Of a stretch of DNA of 27,718 nucleotides, positions 6,703-13,087 are shown piece by piece. This DNA is from Bacteroidales bacterium UBA3724 (GTDB lineage: Bacteria > Bacteroidota > Bacteroidia > Bacteroidales > P3). The first letter of the stretch is position 1. Each line of letters starts with the position of its first letter. The notes beneath the pieces are model-generated. The model saw only the letters and a list, made by a program, of their open reading frames with translations, ran no database searches and had not been told where the DNA came from. The position numbers and the translations under genes were made by a program. The stretch lies in assembly GCA_002371315.1 (NCBI GenBank), contig DFHL01000103.1, positions 1-27,718 of the forward strand, in the 5' to 3' direction.

Positions 6703-7569
6703 ATGGTGAAAAACACAGTAAATATTCCGAAATTTTTCTTCGAAATGAAGAGCATCTGGCTTTTTCTTGCCACTATGTTGGTGGTCACTTTGCTCTTTAT
6801 CGTCTTCTACCAGCCTGCCTCTTTTTTGCGGACAGAGGAGCCTGTTTCCAACCTTAACATATATATATATACTGTCATAATGGTGGCATCGGGTGCCGGA
6901 ATGTTTGTCATCAGTCGTATGTTGCTCTTTTATGTGCAGAAGAAAACCACGATGGAATTCTTCCATTTTATCATTTGGATGGCTGTGGAACTGATAGTTA
7001 TCTCTGTCCTTCTGACGGTGATAGGCTTCTTTCTCGGCAATGTGGCGCAGCTTCCCTTCTCTGATATGCTATGGCGTGTATCGCTTGATTTCCTTTCTGT
7101 TATAGCCGTTCCATATATTATTTCAGTCCTGGTGTTCTATCTTGACGACCGTCGCAGGCTTGTGCAGTCCCTTCGTCACCGGCTTGAGATGCAAGCAGAT
7201 CAGCTTCTGCCTGAGGGTGAGAATATTAACTTCTACGACCGTGGCGGAAAGCTGGCCTTTTCCACACGTCGCACCAACGTGCTGTATATCGAGGCGGCCA
7301 ACAACTACAGCAACATCCATTATATCAATGAAGGCAAGGAAGATACGTTTATTCTACGCAATTCGCTCAAGATGCTTGACGACCCTGAGAAATACAAGGG
7401 CCTGCTGCGTTGCCATAGAGGCTTCATTGTCAATATCGAGAATGTGAAACTGTTGCGTAAGGACAAGGAATTCCTTGTTCTCGAACTGACGCAAGGCAGC
7501 CGCGCCATTCCTGTCTCCGACTCTTACTATCAGCGCGTTGTGCAGTCGTTTGCCGGTATTGGCGTCTGA
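6703..7569 (+). CDS. Membrane-anchored LytTR-domain transcription regulator
   Basis: A DNA-binding regulator held in the inner membrane. The 288 residues comprise a short cytosolic start, four predicted membrane segments (about 17-36, 53-77, 87-112 and 128-147) and a C-terminal LytTR domain (about 178-283) with recognisable elements YIEAANNYSNI (195-205), FILRNSLKMLDD (216-227) and CHRGFIVNIENV (237-248). There is no receiver domain or kinase, so it is not a classical two-component regulator; the membrane part may sense a lipid, ion or small molecule directly, which is inference. It is transcribed divergently from fabH, and the intervening gap has a LytTR-like direct repeat, making the fab-etf convoy its most likely target. 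A hairpin terminator follows at 7580. Confidence 0.9.
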   Translation: MVKNTVNIPKFFFEMKSIWLFLATMLVVTLLFIVFYQPASFLRTEEPVSNLNIYIYTVIMVASGAGMFVISRMLLFYVQKKTTMEFFHFIIWMAVELIVISVLLTVIGFFLGNVAQLPFSDMLWRVSLDFLSVIAVPYIISVLVFYLDDRRRLVQSLRHRLEMQADQLLPEGENINFYDRGGKLAFSTRRTNVLYIEAANNYSNIHYINEGKEDTFILRNSLKMLDDPEKYKGLLRCHRGFIVNIENVKLLRKDKEFLVLELTQGSRAIPVSDSYYQRVVQSFAGIGV

Positions 7570-7579
7570 TTAAACTGAT

Positions 7580-7606
7580 GCGGGCCCTGCCAAAGGCAGG
7601 GCCCGC
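7580..7606. terminator. Strong hairpin between convergent genes
   Basis: A perfect 12-bp stem, GCGGGCCCTGCC (7580-7591) with GGCAGGGCCCGC (7595-7606), closed by an AAA loop. No immediate U-tract follows, though T6 occurs at 7623-7628. It lies between the convergent LytTR and endonuclease-family genes and probably ends transcription from both sides. Confidence 0.75.
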
Positions 7607-7638
7607 GTCGGCTCGTCATTCCTTTTTTGCTGTTTTGG

Positions 7639-8472
7639 CTACAGTTGCACCCGTATCTCTATTGGGTAGTGGTCTGAAATATAGGGCACTCCGTAATTGC
7701 GATTGAGTGTGCGGAACCGTTTCACCTTCATAGCGCGTATGAAGAAATGGTCGATAGTGGCTCCGACATTATTTCCGAAAGCGTTGTAAGTGATGCTGTT
7801 GCTGGTGCGTCGTGGCATCTTGCGTGCATCCTGCAGGCCTATATTATAGAAGCTCTGAAAAATAGGGTCTTTGATGGTCGAGTTCATATCGCCGCCGACA
7901 ATCAAAGGGGTGTTTTTGTCCAGCCGTTCGCTTATCATATTGGCAATCAGCTGTGTCGAGTTGGTGCGCGCTGCTGTGCCGACGTGGTCCAAATGAGTGT
8001 TCAGGTATACAAATTCCTTTTTGCTTCGTCGGTCGCGGAAGCGCGCTATTGTGACAGTCCGGTTACAGGCGGCGTCCCATCCCAGCGATGGTGTGCAGGG
8101 TGTCTCGCTGAGCCAGCGTGTCGTCGCCGACACAAGTTCCAGATGCTTAATGTTATAGTAGATCGCCATAAACTCGCCTCCGTCGATGCCGTTGTCGCGA
8201 CCGACACCAATGCGGCGGTAGTTAAGCAGGTGCTTGTCAAGGTATTCAAGCTGGTCGGGCAATGCCTCCTGCAGCCCTATGGCATCGGGCTCTTCGTCCT
8301 CGATCATCCTGACTACTGCATCGCGCCGGTTGTCCCAGCAATTTATGCCATCTGTCTGATAGTATGGGTTGTAGCGAATGTTGAAAGAAACGATTTTTAA
8401 TGTCTGCGACCGCAAATTCCCGCCGAATGCTATCAGCAGGCTGAATACAATAAGTTTAATCAGTTTTTGCAT
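7639..8472 (-). CDS. Secreted endonuclease/exonuclease/phosphatase family protein
   Basis: A metal-dependent phosphoesterase of the DNase I-like (EEP) fold, exported by a signal peptide (about 1-22, KLIVFSLLIAFGGNLRS). Over 277 residues it shows the family motifs in order: SFNIR (29-33), LQEA with Glu69, LNTHLDH (157-163), GGDMNS with Asp195/Asn197 (193-198), IDHFF (240-244) and SDHYPI with the catalytic Asp267-His268. The metal- and proton-transfer residues are intact, so it should be active. Substrate may be a nucleic acid, phospholipid or sugar phosphate; the sequence does not say which. It is a single gene, convergent with the LytTR gene. Confidence 0.92.
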   Translation of the reverse strand: MQKLIKLIVFSLLIAFGGNLRSQTLKIVSFNIRYNPYYQTDGINCWDNRRDAVVRMIEDEEPDAIGLQEALPDQLEYLDKHLLNYRRIGVGRDNGIDGGEFMAIYYNIKHLELVSATTRWLSETPCTPSLGWDAACNRTVTIARFRDRRSKKEFVYLNTHLDHVGTAARTNSTQLIANMISERLDKNTPLIVGGDMNSTIKDPIFQSFYNIGLQDARKMPRRTSNSITYNAFGNNVGATIDHFFIRAMKVKRFRTLNRNYGVPYISDHYPIEIRVQL

Positions 8473-8607
8473 AATCGTATACCTCTGTTTTGATTTCTTT
8501 TCTTTTGGTTATAGATTCCTTGGAATCAATAGTTTCGATGATTTTCCCTTTTTATTGTGTTGTTTTAACGCAAAAACTAATTTTTTATTGTATTTAATTT
8601 AATGATT

Positions 8608-8742
8608 GTCCGCATTTGGCACATAGGCAAGGTCGCGTCTCTCCGAGACGCACGTGAGATGCTGATTTTCAGTCACCGCACTGCGCTTCGCTTGTACGGT
8701 GTTATTTAGATTAAGCCTCTCCGAGGCTTCTTTATGGCAAAT
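8608..8742 (+). repeat. Dispersed intergenic repeat, copy A, with two CTCTCCGAG hairpins
   Basis: Related over its length to 11459-11586: shared segments include GTCCGC..GGCAC at the left end, a GTGATT/CTGATT-TCAG block in the middle and GAGRCTTCTTT at the right end. Copy A holds two perfect hairpins with a TCC loop, GCGTCTC/GAGACGC (8635-8651) and AAGCCTC/GAGGCTT (8713-8729). The second could also end the ohrR transcript. No coding capacity is seen. Confidence 0.6.
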
Positions 8743-8761
8743 GCTGAGATTCAATTTTTTT

Positions 8762-9214
8762 TTAATAATTTTCGTTGTTTTCTTTGATGCTCATTATGAG
8801 CGTGTCGAGACTTTTTTTCAGAATCTGGAACTGCTCTATGTTGCTTTCGTTGCAGTGAAGGTTGTCGATCAGGCACGCTGGAACTTCTTTTGCCTTCTCT
8901 TCCAGGTGTTTGCCTTTGGCGGTGAGACTTACGAGCGTCTGGCGTCCGTCGACGATGCCTCGGGTGCGCACCAGCAGTCCGTCACGCTCCATACGTTGCA
9001 GCAGGGGCGTGACGGTGTTGGTGTCGAGCATCAAACGGTGTGCTATGTCGCTGACAAGCAGGTTGTTGCGCTCCCACAGCACCAGCAACACAATGTATTG
9101 CGGATAGGTGAGCCCCAGCGGCTCGAGCAGTGGCCGATAGGCCTGCGTCACGAGCCGCGAGGCTGTGTAGAGTCGGAAACAGAGCTGATTGTCAAGCTTT
9201 AACTGTTCGTGCAT
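8762..9214 (-). CDS. ohrR: MarR-family thiol-switch peroxide regulator, OhrR type
   Basis: Repressor that leaves DNA when an N-terminal cysteine is oxidised by organic hydroperoxide or hypochlorite. The 150 residues align by eye with Bacillus OhrR: the reactive Cys12 lies in DNQLCFRLYTASR, and Tyr26 and Tyr37 (TYPQY) match the tyrosines that contact the cysteine. The winged helix spans about 50-105 (LVSDIAHRLMLDTNTVTPLLQRMERDGL). Two further cysteines, Cys114 and Cys121, leave open a two-Cys mechanism as in Xanthomonas OhrR. It starts 3 bases after the glutathione peroxidase stop, so the two are co-transcribed and the regulator probably represses its own operon. No ohr gene is seen nearby. 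Confidence 0.88.
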   Translation of the reverse strand: MHEQLKLDNQLCFRLYTASRLVTQAYRPLLEPLGLTYPQYIVLLVLWERNNLLVSDIAHRLMLDTNTVTPLLQRMERDGLLVRTRGIVDGRQTLVSLTAKGKHLEEKAKEVPACLIDNLHCNESNIEQFQILKKSLDTLIMSIKENNENY

Positions 9215-9217
9215 CGG

Positions 9218-9757
9218 TCAGAGCATTTCTTCGATTGCTTTTTCCATATCGGCGGGCTCGTCGGTCGGCGGGAAGCGCTTGACGGTCTCGCCGTCTTTTG
9301 CGATGAGGAATTTGGTGAAATTCCAGCGGATGTCGCTTTCCTTCTTGTAGCTCTTGCTGATGCCCTTCAGCATCGTTCCTGTAGCCTTGGCTTTCAGGCC
9401 TTTGTATTCCTCGGTGGGGGCCTGCTGTTTCAGGAAGGTGAAAATCGGGTGCTCGTCGGCGCCGTTGACGTCCACTTTCTTCATAATCTGGAAAGTAACG
9501 CCGTAGTTGACGCGGCAGAATTCCTGGATTTCGCCGTCGGTGCCGGGGTCCTGCTCTGCAAACTGGTTGCAGGGAAATCCGATGATAACCAGACCTTTGT
9601 CGCGATATTTCTCGTTCAGCTTCTCAAGTCCGTCGAACTGGGGTGTGAAGCCGCACTTCGATGCGGTGTTGACGATAAGAATGGGCTTGCCTTCAAATTC
9701 CTTGAAATCAATTTCTTTGCCGTTGCTGGCGGTTGCTTTAAAATCGTATATTTTCAT
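9218..9757 (-). CDS. Glutathione peroxidase family protein (Cys type)
   Basis: Thiol peroxidase reducing hydrogen peroxide and organic hydroperoxides. The 179 residues show the peroxidatic Cys35 in NTASKCGFTPQ (not selenocysteine), Gln69 in FAEQDPG, and Trp145-Asn146 in WNFTKFL, completing the catalytic tetrad. Cys81 in EIQEFC sits where thioredoxin-dependent two-Cys members carry the resolving cysteine, so thioredoxin rather than glutathione is the probable reductant. There is no signal peptide, so it should be cytoplasmic. First gene of a two-gene unit with ohrR; palindromes at 9810-9823 and 9848-9863 precede it and are candidate operators. Start ATG at 9755-9757. Confidence 0.95.
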   Translation of the reverse strand: MKIYDFKATASNGKEIDFKEFEGKPILIVNTASKCGFTPQFDGLEKLNEKYRDKGLVIIGFPCNQFAEQDPGTDGEIQEFCRVNYGVTFQIMKKVDVNGADEHPIFTFLKQQAPTEEYKGLKAKATGTMLKGISKSYKKESDIRWNFTKFLIAKDGETVKRFPPTDEPADMEKAIEEML

Positions 9758-9809
9758 TTTGGTTTTTGTTTAGGGCACCTCCAATAATTTTTTTTAACTG
9801 CGAATTTGA

Positions 9810-9823
9810 CGAATTATTCGAAT
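9810..9823. promoter_or_regulatory. Overlapping palindromes upstream of the peroxidase gene
   Basis: CGAATTATTCG (9810-9820) and ATTCGAAT (9816-9823) are perfect overlapping palindromes, with another CGAATT at 9801-9806. They lie 53-66 bases upstream of the peroxidase start, where an OhrR operator would be expected. Confidence 0.4.
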
Positions 9824-9847
9824 TAAATCCTTGATGTTTAACAGTTT

Positions 9848-9863
9848 GTTTTGCGCGCAAAAC
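9848..9863. promoter_or_regulatory. 16-bp perfect palindrome GTTTTGCGCGCAAAAC
   Basis: A perfect dyad, about 91 bases upstream of the peroxidase start and 18 bases from the stop of the small gene above it. The absence of a following T-run argues against a terminator, so a dimeric regulator site is more likely. The peroxide switch encoded in the operon is one candidate binder. Confidence 0.45.
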
Positions 9864-9880
9864 GCGAATTAATAAAATTA

Positions 9881-10027
9881 TTAGAGGATGCTTTTGGTAA
9901 ATAAATAAGGTTGATTATCAATTACATCATCTTTGTGAGCCAGTTCTGGACACCGATTTTCTAGTGCACCTTCGGTCAGCTCTGTTACGATGCCCTGAAG
10001 CATCTCCAAACTTGTCTTAAATTCCAT
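9881..10027 (-). CDS. Probable small protein, 48 residues, unknown function
   Basis: An open frame from ATG (10025-10027) to TAA (9881-9883) encodes 48 residues beginning MEFKTSLEMLQGIVTELTEG and ending with LFTKSIL. It is acidic, with an amphipathic-looking N-terminal helix, one cysteine, no membrane segment and no signal peptide. I recognise no family. Support comes from context: a perfect Bacteroidetes -7 box (TATATTTG on the minus strand, 10073-10080) lies about 46 bases upstream and overlaps an operator-like inverted repeat. It precedes the peroxidase-ohrR pair on the same strand, 123 bases away. It may be a real small gene or the remnant of a longer one. Confidence 0.4.
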   Translation of the reverse strand: MEFKTSLEMLQGIVTELTEGALENRCPELAHKDDVIDNQPYLFTKSIL

Positions 10028-10072
10028 TGTTTTAATATTTTAATTGATTAATAAATTCTATCGTTCACGATG

Positions 10073-10096
10073 CAAATATACGAACATTTTCGTATA
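10073..10096 (-). promoter_or_regulatory. Promoter with overlapping inverted repeat (small gene)
   Basis: The minus strand carries TATATTTG (10073-10080), a full TAnnTTTG match. Overlapping it is the inverted repeat TATACGAA (10077-10084) / TTCGTATA (10089-10096) with a 4-base centre. A repressor bound here would cover the -7 box. Confidence 0.5.
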
Positions 10097-10430
10097 CGAC
10101 GACTAAAATACAATTATTTAACATTGTTTATGAATATATCGCACACGATGTAAATCATAATCCTTAATCCTGTGGCCAACAGATAGTGATTTCCGGTAAA
10201 AACCGGCCTGTCACTGTAAATAATCGCCACTCGTAACCAGCTGTTTCCCAGCATCAATCTCCTATCAAAGTTCACCCAAACCTTAGCCAGACTTTGATGA
10301 AAATTTTCGTCAGTGGACAATAATATATGTTCCGTAGCGTTTTTGTAGGCAGAAAGTGTGGCGAAAGGCATTGCTTTCTGATAGATAAACCGTTGATTTG
10401 TAATTATTAACCTTGAAATTCCAAAGTACT
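10097..10430. other. AT-rich stretch with one unconvincing ORF
   Basis: No convincing gene. An 85-codon minus-strand frame (10114-10371) matches no family I know; its composition is far more AT-rich than the neighbouring genes. A small hairpin CCGGT-AAAA-ACCGG lies at about 10194-10207. It could hold an unrecognised RNA, a gene remnant, or simply the upstream regions of the flanking genes. Confidence 0.3.
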
Positions 10431-11354
10431 ATGGGAAAATCGGATTATGGTTTTATGTCCGGCTTCAGTGGCCGGCTTGGCAATTTGATTGGCTACCGCT
10501 GGCGTGGACGGATGTGCATCCGCACGATGCCGTCGCACTACCGCGATGCGCGCACTCCCGAGCAGTTGCAGCAACGTGCACTGTTCAAGGCTGTTGTGCG
10601 GTTCGCAGCGCGGGCACGGCAGGTGTTGAAAAAGGGGATGAATGCCGTCAGCCTCGATGCGCAGATGACTGAAAGCAACTACTTTATGCGCGTCAATAAG
10701 CGCTGCTTCGCGCTCGCGGCCGGTTCGCCGTCGCCTCGCCAGCGAAACGACGAGGCGGATTCGACGAGGCCCGCAGGCGAGGCGCCTGTGTATCAGGGCG
10801 GGTTACAGGTTGATTATGAGAACCTTCTGTTGGCCGATGGGCCGGTGGCACCCGTGGCGTTCTATGAGCCGCAGATGCTGGACGAGGCGACGTTGAGCGT
10901 TGATTTTGAGAAGAATCCGCTGCGCCGCGTTGTGAAATGGGAGGACTTGGTCTATGTCGCAGCCTACTGTCCCGAACTGGGCGATTTCGACATCTCCACG
11001 CCTGTCTACCGTCGCAGCAGCCGTCTGACAATGAGTTTAAACCCTTATTGGACGGGTCGCGAGGTGCATCTGTGGGGCTTTGTGGTTGACAGCCAGGGCC
11101 GTGCGTCGCAGAGCCAGTATTTAGGCTGCATTGTGTTGGATCAGACTGATACTCAGTCGCCTCGTCAGCAAACTGCCGGGTCGGGTTCGACGGCTTTTGC
11201 TGACGAGCAATTCTCCGCTTCGCTATCGGGACGGCAACAGGCGGCACCTTCGGCAGCGGAACAGTTATCGGCAGCATATCGGCCTGTTCACCAGTTGGTT
11301 GCTGCAGATGCTCCGTCCGTTCGCGGCCTCTTTTCGCCACCGAAAAGGGAGTAG
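10431..11354 (+). CDS. DUF6266 family protein with palindromic in-frame insertions
   Basis: A Bacteroidetes protein of unknown function. The family hallmarks are the N-terminal GFSGRLGNLIGYRWRG (about 10-25), then RDARTPEQLQQRALF, TESNYFMRVNKRCF (about 83-96), VDYENLLLADGPVAPVAF and a C-terminal half with VYVAAYCPELG and STPVYRRSSRL. The ATG at 10431 (MGKSDYG) is chosen because the family begins so; a frame from TTG at 10413 adds six residues. Two segments look foreign: residues about 100-118, rich in Arg/Asp/Pro, and a low-complexity tail from about 243 to 307, beyond where the family normally ends. Both coincide with palindromic DNA at 10732-10784 and 11161-11207. No signal peptide is seen. 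Confidence 0.75.
   Translation: MGKSDYGFMSGFSGRLGNLIGYRWRGRMCIRTMPSHYRDARTPEQLQQRALFKAVVRFAARARQVLKKGMNAVSLDAQMTESNYFMRVNKRCFALAAGSPSPRQRNDEADSTRPAGEAPVYQGGLQVDYENLLLADGPVAPVAFYEPQMLDEATLSVDFEKNPLRRVVKWEDLVYVAAYCPELGDFDISTPVYRRSSRLTMSLNPYWTGREVHLWGFVVDSQGRASQSQYLGCIVLDQTDTQSPRQQTAGSGSTAFADEQFSASLSGRQQAAPSAAEQLSAAYRPVHQLVAADAPSVRGLFSPPKRE
10732..10784 (+). repeat. Palindromic element E1 inside the DUF6266 gene
   Basis: Arms CGCCTCGCC (10732-10740) and GGCGAGGCG (10776-10784) are perfectly complementary. The sequence resembles E2 at 11161-11207: both begin GTCGCCTCGYCAGC and share TTCGACG in the centre. It encodes a charged stretch that interrupts the conserved protein domain without breaking the frame. 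Confidence 0.55.
11157..11207 (+). repeat. Palindromic element E2 inside the DUF6266 gene tail
   Basis: Perfect 12-bp arms CTCGTCAGCAAA (11161-11172) and TTTGCTGACGAG (11196-11207). The left part and centre match E1, while the arms differ in a compensatory way. It lies where the conserved protein ends and the low-complexity tail begins. Confidence 0.55.
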
Positions 11355-11420
11355 CTTTCGCAAGGGCCGTTCGGGTCTGTCGTTGCTGCAGAGCGAAGTT
11401 TTTTCGCGCGATGTAATAAT

Positions 11421-11434
11421 AAAAGCGCGCTTTT
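11421..11434. promoter_or_regulatory. Perfect palindrome AAAAGCGCGCTTTT
   Basis: A 14-bp dyad after the DUF6266 gene. Its GCGCGC core with A4/T4 flanks mirrors the palindrome at 9848-9863. It could be a protein site or part of the DUF6266 transcript end. Confidence 0.35.
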
Positions 11435-11458
11435 GCTGTTATATAACATAAGATGTTT

Positions 11459-11586
11459 GTCCGCAATCGGCACAAGGCTGAGGGCATCCCCCTCTGTGAA
11501 GGCGTTAGTGTGGTGATTGTCAGCCATCAGGCTGCATTCGGTTTGTCTGGGGAATGTCGCGCTTCTGCGAGACTTCTTTCGGCCAA
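11459..11586 (+). repeat. Dispersed intergenic repeat, copy B
   Basis: Degenerate relative of 8608-8742 in the same orientation, starting GTCCGCAATCGGCAC and ending GCGAGACTTCTTTCGG. The hairpins of copy A are mostly eroded here. It fills most of the gap between the DUF6266 gene and rpoN. Confidence 0.5.
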
Positions 11587-11620
11587 TTGCGGTAAACATA
11601 TTAAATAAAACAGTACTACT

Positions 11621-13084
11621 ATGAACACGCAACGACAGAAGATGAAGATGCAGCAGAAACTGACGCCGCAGCAATTGCTGCTGCTGCGCTTGCTGCAACT
11701 GCCTGTTACCCAGCTGGAACAGCGCATCAAGGAAGAGGTCGAGAAGAATCCGATGATAGAGATTGAAAGCGAGCCGAGCGACGAGGCGGCGCCGCAAAAC
11801 GAGAGCGAGGAGTTTGGCGACGCCGACGGCGAGGGCGATTTCAAGGGCATCGATATAGACGAATACTTTGACGATGACGACTATAGCTATCGCGAAAGGC
11901 TTGAGGCCGACCGCAACGAGGAGCGTCGCCAGATCGATTTTTCGGACGGCGAGTCGTTCGCGGAATCGCTTGTGCGTCAGTTCCAACTGCTGTCGCTCGA
12001 CGAGCGCGAGCGCGCCATTGGCAACGAAATAATCGGCAGCATAGACGGTACAGGCTATTTGGGTCGCGATACGCAGCTGATTGCCAACGATATGGCGTTC
12101 CGGTCGGGAATTGAGGTGAGCAACGACGAGGTGGTGCGCGTCCTGAAAAAGATTCAGACGCTTGACCCGTCGGGCGTAGGTGCCCGCAACCTTCAGGAGT
12201 GCCTGTCGCTGCAGCTGCACCGCCGTCCGGCCCCCGACGAGGAGACGCAGAAGGCGATGCTTGTCGTCGACCGTTATTTTTCGCAGCTTACGGGCAAGCA
12301 CTACACGTCGCTGATGAACGCCCTGAAGGTCGACGAGCACGGGCTGAACCGCATCCTGTCGGTCATTCGGCGCCTGAATCCCAAGCCCGGCTGGGGCCGC
12401 GAGGAGGAGAGCAAGGGGTCGCAATATGTCATTCCCGACTTCATTGTCAGCGCCGAAGGCGGCCGACTGAACTTTGTGCTCAGCAGCCGCAACTATCCCA
12501 AACTGCGCATCAACAGCGAATATACCGAGATGATGCAGCAGCTCGGCACCCGCGGCAAGCTGAACAAAAACGAGCGCGAGACGCTTGATTTCATCAAGGA
12601 CAAGACGGGGTCGGCGCAGGTGCTGATCGACACCCTCGACCAGCGTCAGACAACCCTGGCGGCGACGATGGATGCCATACTGAAATATCAGGAGAATTAT
12701 TTCCTGTCGGGCGACAGCCAGGACCTGAAACCGATGAGGCTGAAGGATATAGCTGCCGCTACGGGCTTTGACGAGTCGACGATTTCGCGTGTCGTCAACG
12801 AGAAATATGTGCAGACCGATTTCGGCACATTCCTTCTGAGGGACCTCTTCACCAAGGCGGTGGTTACCGACCAGGGCGAGACGCTGGTCGCCGAGCATAT
12901 CAAAGAGGCTTTGCGCCAGGCGGTTGACGAAGAGGACAAGAGCAATCCGCTGACCGACGACGCCCTGACGGCTGTGCTTCAGGAGAAGGGTTTCGGCCTG
13001 TCGCGCCGCACGGTGACCAAGTATCGCGAGGGGATGGGCATTCCTGTAGGTAGGATGCGTAAGGAGTTGAATGATAAAGCATAG
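11621..13084 (+). CDS. rpoN: RNA polymerase sigma-54 factor
   Basis: Sigma-54 directs RNA polymerase to -24/-12 promoters that need AAA+ activators. The 487 residues show all three regions: a Gln/Leu-rich region I (QKLTPQQLLLLRLLQLPV, about 13-30, the activator-responsive part), an acidic region II (about 50-90), then the core-binding and DNA-binding region, with the helix-turn-helix AAATGFDESTISRVVNEKYV and the RpoN box SRRTVTKYRE (461-470; the usual form is ARRTVAKYRE). It heads an apparent operon: the M23 peptidase gene begins 3 bases after its stop. No activator gene is visible in the window. Start ATG at 11621 is supported by the canonical region I following at once. Confidence 0.96.
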   Translation: MNTQRQKMKMQQKLTPQQLLLLRLLQLPVTQLEQRIKEEVEKNPMIEIESEPSDEAAPQNESEEFGDADGEGDFKGIDIDEYFDDDDYSYRERLEADRNEERRQIDFSDGESFAESLVRQFQLLSLDERERAIGNEIIGSIDGTGYLGRDTQLIANDMAFRSGIEVSNDEVVRVLKKIQTLDPSGVGARNLQECLSLQLHRRPAPDEETQKAMLVVDRYFSQLTGKHYTSLMNALKVDEHGLNRILSVIRRLNPKPGWGREEESKGSQYVIPDFIVSAEGGRLNFVLSSRNYPKLRINSEYTEMMQQLGTRGKLNKNERETLDFIKDKTGSAQVLIDTLDQRQTTLAATMDAILKYQENYFLSGDSQDLKPMRLKDIAAATGFDESTISRVVNEKYVQTDFGTFLLRDLFTKAVVTDQGETLVAEHIKEALRQAVDEEDKSNPLTDDALTAVLQEKGFGLSRRTVTKYREGMGIPVGRMRKELNDKA

Positions 13085-13087
13085 TGA

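Noticed and set aside
10114..10371. 85-codon minus-strand frame as a gene
   Set aside because: No recognisable family, unlike neighbouring codon use, and no good promoter; kept only as a low-confidence region.
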